Origin: Nocardiopsis sp. CNR-923
GTDB taxonomy: Bacteria; Actinomycetota; Actinomycetes; Streptosporangiales; Streptosporangiaceae
Direction of reading: 5' to 3'
DNA length: 64,000 nt
NCBI RefSeq assembly: GCF_001942255.1
Contig: NZ_MKKC01000142.1
Span: forward strand, 90,732 to 154,731
Positions 1 to 7,934 of the stretch are shown piece by piece (position 1 is the stretch's first letter; each line of letters starts with the position of its first letter). The notes under the pieces were generated by a model. The model had not been told where the DNA came from and did no database searches. It saw only the letters and a list, made by a program, of their open reading frames with translations. The translations under genes were made by a program, and so were the position numbers.

Positions 1-1842
1 CAGGTCGTGCGCCACGAACAGGTAGGCGAGGCCGAGTCTGGCCTGGAGCTCCTCCAGGAGGTTGACCACGCCCGCCTGGATGGACACGTCCAGGGCGGAG
101 ACCGGCTCGTCCAGGACCAGCAGTTTGGGCTCCAGGGCCAGGGCACGGGCGATACCGACACGCTGGCGCTGGCCGCCGGAGAACTCGGCGGGGAAGCGCG
201 TGGCGTGCTCGGTGTTGAGGCCGACCAGGTCGATGAGTTCGTACACCCGCCGGGTGACCTCGGACGGGGACTCGCCGTGCGTGCGCAGCGGTTCGGCGAT
301 GATGTCGAAGACCGGCATCCGCGGGTCGAGGGAGCTCATCGGGTCCTGGAACACGATCTGCATGTCCCGCCGCAGGGCGAACCGGGCGGACCGGCTCAGT
401 CCGGCGGTGTTCTGACCCATGACCTCGATCGTGCCGCCCTGTGGCCGCTCCAGCCCCATGATCTGCATGAGTGTGGAGGACTTGCCGCAGCCGGACTCGC
501 CGACCAGGGCGAGGGTCTCGCCCTCGCGGATGTCGAAGTCGATCCCGTCGACGGCGTAGACGGTGCCCACACGACGCCGGAACACGGTGCCCTTGGTGAG
601 CGGATGGTGCTTGATCAGCTCCGCCACCCGCAGCATCTCGGCCCGGTCGTCCCGGCGCACGGCGGAGACGGGGGTGTCGGGGATCTCCGGCACCGGGTAG
701 ATGTCCCGGGCCGTCCACGCGTTCTCGGCGATCTCCCCCGAGCGCACGCACGCCGACCGCTGCACCCCCGTGTCGTGGACGTCGTCGGCGGCGGAGGCGG
801 GGGCGGGCGTTCCGTCGTGGACGGCGCGGATGAACTCCGCGGAGGGCTGGTCGCCGATCGGCAGGAGGTCGGGTTCGGCCAGTTCGCACTCGGGCTGGGC
901 GATCGGGCACCGGGGCGCGAAGGGGCAGCCGGGTGGCAGGTCCGACAGCGAGGGCGGGGTCCCCTGGATGGGGACGAGCGCGCCCTGCCGGTCCAGGTCC
1001 ATCCGGGGCACCGCGCCCAGGAGGCCCATGGTGTACGGCATCCGGCTGCTGTAGTAGATCTCGTCGACGGCGCCCATCTCGACGGGGCGGCCCGCGTACA
1101 TGACCAGGACGCGGTCGACGAACCCCGCGACGACGCCGAGGTCGTGGGTGATCATCACGATGGCGGCGCCGGTCTCCCGCTGGGCGGTGCGCAGCAGTTC
1201 CAGGATCTGCGCCTGGATGGTCACGTCCAGGGCGGTCGTGGGCTCGTCGCAGATGATGACGTCGGGGTCGTTGGCCATCGCCATGGCGATCATGACGCGC
1301 TGGCGCATACCGCCGGAGAACTCGTGCGGGAACGAGCGGTACCGCTGCTCGGGGTTGGGGATGCCGACGAGTTCGAGCAGCTCGACCGCCCGCGCCCGCG
1401 CCCTGGCCCTGGATGTCTTGGGGTCGTGGACGAGCACGGCCTCGGCGAGTTGGTCGCCGACCGTGTACACGGGTGTGAGGCCGGACAGGGGGTCCTGGAA
1501 GACCATGGAGATGACCCGGCCGCGTTTGCGTGCCATGGCACGGTCGTCCAGCCCGAGGATCTCCTCGCCGTGCAGGCGGACCGACCCGGTGATCCTCGCG
1601 TGGTCGGGCAGCAGGCCCATCGCGGCCATGGAGGACACGGACTTGCCTGAGCCGGACTCGCCGACGATGCCCAGCACTTCGCCGCGGCTGATCGCGTAGC
1701 TGACGCCGCGGACGGCGTACACGTCGGTGGTGTCGTTCAGGCCGGGGAAGGTGACGGTGAGGTCGGTGACCTCCAGGACGGGGGCGTCGTCGCCGCGCCC
1801 GGTGCTCGGGGCGTCGGTGGTCGTCACGGTGTCAGTGCTCAT
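1..1842 (-). CDS. Dipeptide/oligopeptide ABC transporter, fused double ATP-binding protein (3' end beyond left edge)
   Basis: This protein powers import of peptides (or nickel/sugar relatives) through the two permeases encoded just upstream. The start is ATG at 1842 and the frame is open to position 1, so the C-terminus is missing. Two ABC ATPase domains lie in one chain. Domain 1 has Walker A GESGSGKS, signature FSGGM and Walker B DVIICDEPTTALD. It is followed by the oligopeptide-family C-terminal segment with spaced cysteines (CPFAPRCPIAQPEC). Domain 2 has Walker A GESGCGKSS, signature FSGGQ and Walker B LLVLDEPVSALD. Fused DppD-DppF proteins of this type are common in actinobacteria. It is the third gene of a minus-strand operon, 176 bp after the OppC-like gene. 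No substrate-binding protein is visible in the window, so the substrate is not decided. Confidence 0.93.
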   Translation of the reverse strand, partial: MSTDTVTTTDAPSTGRGDDAPVLEVTDLTVTFPGLNDTTDVYAVRGVSYAISRGEVLGIVGESGSGKSVSSMAAMGLLPDHARITGSVRLHGEEILGLDDRAMARKRGRVISMVFQDPLSGLTPVYTVGDQLAEAVLVHDPKTSRARARARAVELLELVGIPNPEQRYRSFPHEFSGGMRQRVMIAMAMANDPDVIICDEPTTALDVTIQAQILELLRTAQRETGAAIVMITHDLGVVAGFVDRVLVMYAGRPVEMGAVDEIYYSSRMPYTMGLLGAVPRMDLDRQGALVPIQGTPPSLSDLPPGCPFAPRCPIAQPECELAEPDLLPIGDQPSAEFIRAVHDGTPAPASAADDVHDTGVQRSACVRSGEIAENAWTARDIYPVPEIPDTPVSAVRRDDRAEMLRVAELIKHHPLTKGTVFRRRVGTVYAVDGIDFDIREGETLALVGESGCGKSSTLMQIMGLERPQGGTIEVMGQNTAGLSRSARFALRRDMQIVFQDPMSSLDPRMPVFDIIAEPLRTHGESPSEVTRRVYELIDLVGLNTEHATRFPAEFSGGQRQRVGIARALALEPKLLVLDEPVSALDVSIQAGVVNLLEELQARLGLAYLFVAHDL

Positions 1843-2018
1843 GTGTGTCGCCCCCAGGACGTGTTCCGTGGATGCCGTCCGTCACGAGCGGCGCATCCAG
1901 TGGTGCTGACGCGAGGCCGACGAAGGAGTCAGCCCGGGTTTGGCTGTCGACTGGTGGGAACGCGGCGGGAGTGCCGCTGGCACCAGGTGTGGTCGGGCGA
2001 GTGTTCACGGAGCACGTC

Positions 2019-2927
2019 CTAGGACCGGCGCGACTTGGACGACGGGTCGAGGGCGTCGCGCAGCCCGTCCCCGATCATGTTCACGGCCAGCACCATCACG
2101 ACCAGCAGCATCGCCGGGAACGCGAACATCCACCAGCCGTGGTGGCGAACCGCGAACCGGCGGCGATCACGACGCCGAGGCTGACGTCGGGCGTGCACGC
2201 CCAGTCCGAAGTAGCTGAGCGCGGTCTCCCCGATGATCGCGGCGCTGACCATGATCGTGGCGTCCGCGATGAGCAGGGAGGACATGTTCGGCAGGATGTG
2301 GCGCAGGATGATTCGGTGCGGGGGAACTCCCATGAAGCGGGCGGCGTGGATGTACTCGCGTTCGCGCAGCGAGATGGTCATGCCCCGGACCATCTTGGAG
2401 GTGACCATCCAGCTGAACACGGCCAGGAGGATGACCAGGACGAACCAGCCGCCGTTGCCGGCGAAGTGGGTGGACAGGATGGCGAGGATGACGAAGTTGG
2501 GCAGGACCAGGGCCAGGTCGGCGACCCACATCAGGCCCTTGTCGACGAGTCCGCCGAAGTAGCCGGCGAACGAGCCGACCAGGGCCGCGAACCCCGTCGT
2601 GAGCACGGCGACGAGAAGACCGATCAACAGGGACTTGCGCAGACCCGCCGTGGTCCGGGTGAAGATGTCCTGACCCGTCTCGTTGGTCCCCATCCAGTGC
2701 TCGGGGGACGGCGCGGCGAGCATGTCGGTGAAGTCGCGCTCGCCGACCTCCCAGCCGCTGAGCAGCGGGCCGAGGAAGGCGAACAGCGCGAGGAGCGCGA
2801 GCAGGACGAGGCCGACGATGACGCGCCGGGTTCCGAGGAGTTGGCGGCCCAGGTCCTTGAGCCGGTTGGGAGCCGGGGGCGCGGCCGGCGCCTCCAGGTG
2901 CTCCTTGCTCACGTGGGTCGTGCTCAT
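2019..2927 (-). CDS. ABC transporter permease, DppC/OppC-like (locally frameshifted)
   Basis: This is an inner-membrane permease of the peptide/nickel ABC family. It has about six hydrophobic segments, an N-terminal OppC-type region and the EAA-type loop near the middle (residues 170-210). It ends with the usual SYFGLGV...GDGLRDALDP region. Between GLGVHA and WWMFAFP the frame gives an arginine-rich, non-family stretch. The alternative frame there reads DVSLGVVIAAG, the expected conserved loop. Two missing bases near 2188-2192 and one near 2136-2141 would restore the family sequence and keep the final frame, so the odd stretch is probably an artefact. Start is ATG 2927, 73 bp after the OppB-like gene. 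It should pair with that permease and the downstream double ATPase. Confidence 0.88.
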   Translation of the reverse strand: MSTTHVSKEHLEAPAAPPAPNRLKDLGRQLLGTRRVIVGLVLLALLALFAFLGPLLSGWEVGERDFTDMLAAPSPEHWMGTNETGQDIFTRTTAGLRKSLLIGLLVAVLTTGFAALVGSFAGYFGGLVDKGLMWVADLALVLPNFVILAILSTHFAGNGGWFVLVILLAVFSWMVTSKMVRGMTISLREREYIHAARFMGVPPHRIILRHILPNMSSLLIADATIMVSAAIIGETALSYFGLGVHARRQPRRRDRRRFAVRHHGWWMFAFPAMLLVVMVLAVNMIGDGLRDALDPSSKSRRS

Positions 2928-3000
2928 GGCGTGGTCTCCAGCAGGGATGCCGCGTGGGTGCGGGGCGGTACGTGGCTGTTGGGCGGGGTCGGTGTCACGG

Positions 3001-3981
3001 TCACACCCGCACCCTCGGGTCGAGCCAGGCGTAGAGGATGTCCGAGAGGAAGGACGCCGCCATGATCGTGATCGCCATGAACCAGGAGACGGCGGCCACG
3101 ACGTGGACGTCCTGGCTGAAGATGGAGTCGATCAGCCAGGCGCCCATGCCGTGCCAGCCGTAGATCTTCTCGGTGAAGGTCGCGCCGGACACCAGGGCGC
3201 CGAAGGTGAACGTGAAGTAGGTGATGGTGGGGATCAGCGCGGTGCGCAGAGCGTGCTTGAACAGGGCCGCCCTGCGGGTGAGCCCCTTGGCCATCGCCGT
3301 ACGGACGAAATCGGAACCGAGCACGTCCAGCATCATGTTCCGCTGGTACCGGGCGAAGGCGGCGAACAGCGCCACCGCCAGCACGAACGTGGGCAGGACC
3401 GCGTGGTGGATCCGGTTGAGCAGCAGTTCCCACCCGTTGCCCTGGAATCCCGCCGAGTACTCACCGGAGTAGCGCAGCAGCTGGAACCCGAGGAGGTCGT
3501 TGATGCCGTTGGCCCCTACCTGGACGGCGAGCGCGATCACGACGGTGGGCACCGAGAGCACGAAGAACGCGGCGGCCGTCGACACCTTGTCGAACCCGCG
3601 GTACTGCCGGACAGCGGCGTAGGCGCCCACGGCGATGCCGACGGCGCTGCCGAGGATGGTGGCGACGGTGATCAGGCGCAGGGTGACCCCGGCCTTCATC
3701 CACATCTCCTCGGTGACGTCTCCGCCCTGGATGGTCTGGCCGAAGTCGCCGACGACGACACCGCTCATCCAGGTGACGTAGCGCTGGGCGATGGGGGTCT
3801 GGTCGTTGAGGTTGAGCGCGTCGAGCTGGGCGTTGACGGCCTCCGGGGAGGGCGGTGGCTGCATCTGCTCGAAGTACCCGCGCGGGTGCAGGTTGGTGGC
3901 CGCCAGGAGGTAGGCGAAACTCGTCGCGAGAAAGATCAACACGACGTAGTTCAGTAGCCGCCTGGCCAGGAACTTGCCCAA
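3001..3981 (-). CDS. ABC transporter permease, DppB/OppB-like
   Basis: This is the first gene of the peptide-type ABC operon. The 326-residue protein begins MGKFLARRLLNYVVLIF, a positively charged N-terminus followed by the first membrane helix. It has a long extracytoplasmic loop, about five further membrane segments and the EAA-type cytoplasmic loop (about residues 225-260), and ends SDILYAWLDPRVRV, all typical of OppB/DppB. I chose the TTG at 3981 because GGAG lies six bases upstream and the family usually starts at this MGKFLARR-like sequence. A GTG at 4002 in the same frame is an alternative. No regulator or binding protein sits immediately upstream. Confidence 0.88.
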   Translation of the reverse strand: MGKFLARRLLNYVVLIFLATSFAYLLAATNLHPRGYFEQMQPPPSPEAVNAQLDALNLNDQTPIAQRYVTWMSGVVVGDFGQTIQGGDVTEEMWMKAGVTLRLITVATILGSAVGIAVGAYAAVRQYRGFDKVSTAAAFFVLSVPTVVIALAVQVGANGINDLLGFQLLRYSGEYSAGFQGNGWELLLNRIHHAVLPTFVLAVALFAAFARYQRNMMLDVLGSDFVRTAMAKGLTRRAALFKHALRTALIPTITYFTFTFGALVSGATFTEKIYGWHGMGAWLIDSIFSQDVHVVAAVSWFMAITIMAASFLSDILYAWLDPRVRV

Positions 3982-4002
3982 AACTGTCTCCGAACCTCGC
4001 AC

Positions 4003-4553
4003 CGAACCCGGCGCTCTTCACCAGTTCCGCCGTTGATCACCGGGGTGTCCGTGGCACCGAGGGCGCGCCGCTCGGGTGGGTCCCACCGTTGAGCGCTCGC
4101 GATCCCGAGACCACGGGCGAGGTGACGCCCAGTGACCAACGAAACACACTTCCTTCCGATTCACGCTCCGTGACCGGAATGTCAAGAGTCTGCGGGATGA
4201 CTGGACACTCGGAGGTCACCGCCCCATCAAGAAAAGACAACGGTGCCTTCATGGGGGTCAACCACCAACCGCATTGTCAAGGCTTGTACTCACAGTAAGA
4301 GACTCGCGACGCAAAGCCACGATGCACCACACTGACCTGCGAAAACTTCCTCGCACACCGCAAGCCTTCCGATGTCGGACGTCACATGGGCCAAACTCGG
4401 CAAAACGTTCCAACGGGGAAAACATTAAAAATCTCTGCACGATACACATAACCGGCACCATGCAGCGCACACCGAAAGCAGGTCCGACGTCTCGGGATAG
4501 TCACTAATCGCGCTTTTAACACAACCGATTTTCGTGAATGAGAGTAGACACAG
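4003..4553. other. Intergenic region, AT-richer patch; likely promoter region of the ABC operon
   Basis: About 550 bases without a convincing gene. GC drops visibly between about 4260 and 4560 compared with the flanks, as often seen around promoters in high-GC actinobacteria. Short open frames here have no family-like sequence. The ABC operon (minus) reads away from it, so its promoter should lie here, but I could not fix a convincing -35/-10 pair. Confidence 0.5.
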
Positions 4554-6380
4554 TTAATGACCGCTCGCCAGCGAGAGCGCACTCTCCCTCACGTCCGCGG
4601 TTCCGCCACGGCCGTGGGCAGGGGTCCGCACCGCCACCGGCCGTGAACCCGGCACCAGAGGCGCCGGCGAACCCGACCGCGCCACGCCCCACCAGGCGCC
4701 CAGGGATCGGGCGGCGTCCCCGGCCACGGCCAGGGCGGTCCAGGACACCGGGTCCACCAGGGCCGCCCCCCGGCCCCGGTGCCAGGCCCCCAGGTGCGGC
4801 AACGTGAGCGCCGCGCCAGCGGCCACGGCGACCCACCGCGCGCGGCGGGACGGGGTCGCGGCTCGCGGGGCCCGGAAACGCACGACGGCCGAGGAGGACG
4901 GGAGCACCGTCCGGCGCGACGCCGGCGGCCGCGTCCCGGGTCCCGACCGCCGTAGCGCGACCGCGCCCGCCCCGACAGCTACGGCCGCCAACACCGGCCA
5001 CCACGTCCCCCGCACCCACCGCCCGCCCGTCCTGGCCGTGTGAAACAGGTCATGCCCGGCCAGCCGCAGCGCCTCGGGCAGCGTCTCCGGCGACACCCGG
5101 GACAGCTCCCAGGCCGCGCCCGCAGCCCCCAGCACGACCGCGCCCGTGGCCAGCCCCGGTCGTCCGGCCGCGACCAGGGCGAGCCCGACCGCGCTCGGCC
5201 ACGGGAGGTCCGGACCGGCCGCGCGCTCGCACCGCCCCCGCGCGAGCGGTCCGGCCGCCGCTGCGCGCGCGAAACACGCGCGCAGGTACCCGCCCAGGTC
5301 CGTGACCGGTGGATTCCACACCCGCGATCCGGGCTCGTAGCGCACCGCCCACCCGTCCTCGGCCAGCCGCCAGAGCGCGTCGACCTCGGCTCCCGCACCC
5401 AACCCGGGGTCGAGGCGCTCGACCGCCGCCCGGCGCAGGACCAGGGTGTCCACCGGGCTGAGCGGATCGGCCTCGGTGTGCTCGTTGGCCGTGCCCGGCG
5501 CTCCCGTCCCGGCCGTTCCCCGGCCCCACGGCAGGACCGCGGCCGGATCCGCCCCGCGGTCGGCCCCGGCCCGGTCGGCGGCGACGGCGGCGATCGTCAT
5601 CTCACCGTACGAGGGGGCGTTCGGACGCGCGGTCAGCACGCGCGGCAGGACGGCCGCCACACCGGGGTCGGCGAAGTGGCCCAGCGCCGCCTCCAGCCAC
5701 CCCGGACCGGGACGCGCGCCCGCCACCAGCAACGCCAGGAGCGGTGCGGAGCACGCGTCGAGCGCGACGGCTCGGGCCGCCGCTCCCCCGGGGGGACCCG
5801 GGACGGTCCGGGCGCCACGGGCCCGCGCGACCCACGCACACTCACCGGTGGCGCCCACCACCACGGGGCTCAGCTCGGGGTGGTCTGCGGCGAGGGCGTC
5901 CAGGGTCCGCGCCAGCGCGGCGGATCCGGCCTGGCCGACGACGGCCACGTCCACCGTGCCCGGCTCGACGGGGACGGCGTCACGCTCGGGCCGAGGATGG
6001 GCGAGTCCGGCGTCGACCAGGCGCCGGGCCAGCGAGCGTTCGACGCGGCCGACGGGCCGAGCCCCGCTCGACCAGCGGATCAACGCGCTGGCCTGGTCGG
6101 TCGTGAGGCGCACGGCACGCGCGGGAGAACCGCCCACCAGGACCGTGCCCTCTTCGAAGAGGCGGACGGCGCGATCGATCTGGACGCCCAGCCATGCGGC
6201 AGAGGGGACGTGCGGGGAGCGCGCACCGCGGGCTCCGTGTGGAGGGACCCGACTCTCCGCCACGCCGCTCCGGGGCGGTGGAGGGTGGCGGCGTGGCGTG
6301 GGACCGGAGCCGTGGGTTCTGGTTCGGGGGCAGTGGGGGGCGACGGGAGGCCATGCGACATACCCTGTCGCTTCGGACAT
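4554..6380 (-). CDS. Family 2 glycosyltransferase, mycofactocin glycosyltransferase MftF-like
   Basis: This 608-residue protein looks like MftF, the membrane-associated enzyme that adds beta-glucose units to premycofactocin. About residues 68-100 carry the MftF-like N-terminal segment (RAVRLFEEGTVLVGGSPARA). A GT-A glycosyltransferase region follows (about 145-410: DVAVVGQ, RPGPGWLEAAL, SPVDTLVLRRAAVERLDPGL). The C-terminus has hydrophobic stretches. The first 60 residues are low-complexity, so the ATG at 6380 may be too early. The rest of the mycofactocin locus (MftA-E) is not in this window, so it stands alone, or it is a paralogue with another acceptor. The divergent 650 bp upstream carries no gene. 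The family call is moderately confident; the substrate is inferred. Confidence 0.6.
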   Translation of the reverse strand: MSEATGYVAWPPVAPHCPRTRTHGSGPTPRRHPPPPRSGVAESRVPPHGARGARSPHVPSAAWLGVQIDRAVRLFEEGTVLVGGSPARAVRLTTDQASALIRWSSGARPVGRVERSLARRLVDAGLAHPRPERDAVPVEPGTVDVAVVGQAGSAALARTLDALAADHPELSPVVVGATGECAWVARARGARTVPGPPGGAAARAVALDACSAPLLALLVAGARPGPGWLEAALGHFADPGVAAVLPRVLTARPNAPSYGEMTIAAVAADRAGADRGADPAAVLPWGRGTAGTGAPGTANEHTEADPLSPVDTLVLRRAAVERLDPGLGAGAEVDALWRLAEDGWAVRYEPGSRVWNPPVTDLGGYLRACFARAAAAGPLARGRCERAAGPDLPWPSAVGLALVAAGRPGLATGAVVLGAAGAAWELSRVSPETLPEALRLAGHDLFHTARTGGRWVRGTWWPVLAAVAVGAGAVALRRSGPGTRPPASRRTVLPSSSAVVRFRAPRAATPSRRARWVAVAAGAALTLPHLGAWHRGRGAALVDPVSWTALAVAGDAARSLGAWWGVARSGSPAPLVPGSRPVAVRTPAHGRGGTADVRESALSLASGH

Positions 6381-7029
6381 ACAGGGCGCAAGACCGCGTG
6401 AGAACCAGAGTTCAGGTGAGATTCATCGAATCGTTACCCAACCACGCGCGTCCCATCAGCCACGAAACGTTGTCGTCGCCCATCCGAGATCCTCGTCACG
6501 ACCTGACCGGAACCCCCCTTTTTCCAGTTCAGAGCTGGATATCCTGTCCACGCCAGGCCGACCGGGTTTCGGGGGAGGTACAGAGCGTATGCTAAGCGCT
6601 GATGCGCCCTCCAGTGTCGTAGGGCACATCCCTCACCAAATATGACCATCCATCACGGGCCGCCCCTCGGCCCCACCCCCTCCCAGCGGGGAGCCGCACG
6701 GCTCCGCCCGCTACACTCGCCGACCCACGCACACCGTGCGCCCCGTGGCACCCGACCACTTCCCTCCCTGACCCAGGGAGCACCGATCCGTGTGTCCATT
6801 CCGCGCCGTGACCCGCCTCGTCGGGCATGGACGCCACGAGGGCCCGGCGCACCCTGTCCCGTCAGCAGCGCACACGCCATCGGGAAGTGAAACCCACCAT
6901 GTGTGACATCGCAGCCCAGGGTTCCCCGGTCATCCGACACGCCCTCGAACCGGAGGCCGTTACCCCGCCGCCGGACCCATTCCCGATCTCGCCCCCCATG
7001 TCCCGTCCGCCCCACGTCCGGCGAAAACC
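6381..7029. other. Intergenic region between divergent genes, no gene recognised
   Basis: About 650 bases between the MftF-like gene (minus) and the RsbW-like gene (plus). Several short open frames cross it on both strands, but none has a plausible start with ribosome binding site or a recognisable protein sequence. It should contain two divergent promoters; none could be placed with confidence. Confidence 0.4.
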
Positions 7030-7479
7030 ATGGAAGAGTCCACCCCGACCCGTACCTCCACCGCGACGAGACCGGTCAGACGCCGGTTCCCGGGCCTGCC
7101 GAGCCAGATCGCCTACGCACGCCGCTTCGTCGCTCGTCAGCTCTCGTCCTGCCCCGAGCTGACCACGGCGACCCTGCTCACCAGCGAACTCGCCACCAAC
7201 GCCATCACTCACAGCGCGTCCGGCCGCGCGACGGGCAAGTTCGAGGTCTGTGTCCACCAGGCACCCGGCTGGGCCCGGGTCGAGGTGCGCGACCTGGGCA
7301 ATCTCTCCGAGTCGCCACAGCCCCAGCACCGGGACCCCTACGACACCGAGGAACACGGTCGGGGCCTGGATCTGGTCGAGGCGCTCTCCAGCGCGTGGGG
7401 CACCGAGCCCCGCGGCGACGGGATGGGGCGCAGGGTCTGGTTCGAGTTGGTGTGGGAGCGCGACGGCGACCCGCTCTGA
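7030..7479 (+). CDS. RsbW/SpoIIAB-like ATP-binding protein (HATPase_c_2), probable anti-sigma or regulatory kinase
   Basis: This 149-residue cytoplasmic protein has the GHKL-type ATP-binding fold used by anti-sigma factor kinases. The N-box region reads LLTSELATNAITHS, the G1-like segment is WARVEVRDLG, and the glycine lid is EHGRGLDLVEALSSAWG. Such stand-alone domains are very numerous in streptomycetes and relatives. They partner with anti-sigma antagonists or DUF397/XRE proteins. The start is ATG 7030; there is no strong Shine-Dalgarno sequence, so the message may be leaderless. No partner gene is adjacent, so its target is unknown. Confidence 0.8.
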   Translation: MEESTPTRTSTATRPVRRRFPGLPSQIAYARRFVARQLSSCPELTTATLLTSELATNAITHSASGRATGKFEVCVHQAPGWARVEVRDLGNLSESPQPQHRDPYDTEEHGRGLDLVEALSSAWGTEPRGDGMGRRVWFELVWERDGDPL

Positions 7480-7537
7480 GGACGGCACGCGGGACCGTCT
7501 CGGCGGTACGCCGCCGCGCCTGATCCGTGCGTCGCCG

Positions 7538-7696
7538 TCACTCCGTCGCGGGCGCGTTCACGCCGCCCGCGTCGGAGGTCGCGGGCAGGCGGAAGCGTTC
7601 GTACAGTCGTCGGGCGTAGTCCTTGGCCTCCTGGGACGGTTCCTCGCCCAGCTCGTCGCGGACCAGGTCGTCGAGGCTCTTGTTCGATTCGTCCAT
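7538..7696 (-). CDS. Small hypothetical acidic protein
   Basis: A 52-residue frame starting MDESNKSLDDLVRDELGEE and ending in an alanine/proline-rich tail. It is hydrophilic and probably alpha-helical, with no membrane segment or known motif. I place the start at ATG 7696 because upstream in-frame sequence looks non-coding. It converges on the RsbW-like gene with 58 bases between them. I do not recognise a family; coding status rests on codon pattern and composition. Confidence 0.5.
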   Translation of the reverse strand: MDESNKSLDDLVRDELGEEPSQEAKDYARRLYERFRLPATSDAGGVNAPATE

Positions 7697-7934
7697 GTGA
7701 CGCAGACTGCCTGGAGTGCCCGGAGAGCACAAATCAACGCCCCGGTGACCGCGTGAAACATCCGCACCGCACACCGCCGGACGGGCCGCCGCGTCGGCGA
7801 GGGGCGCCCCGCACCGTGTGCGGAACGCCCCCAGTGATGTCCGATCACCCGGAGGGGCCGGCGCCGTCAGCGACCGACGGGCTCGCCCGTGAGATCGCCC
7901 GAACCCCCGGTTCCGTTCGGCCCGGAAGCCCCGT

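Noticed and set aside
7..1650. Long plus-strand open frame opposite the ABC ATPase
   Set aside because: Composition is Gly/Asp/His-rich with no motifs; the minus strand has a full double ABC ATPase. It is a high-GC shadow.
1845..3065. Plus-strand 406-codon frame
   Set aside because: Shadow of the OppC-like permease with His/Asp/Glu-rich composition.
5040..6401. 453-codon plus-strand open frame opposite the glycosyltransferase
   Set aside because: Arg/Gly/Pro-rich shadow frame without a ribosome binding site; the minus frame has family motifs.
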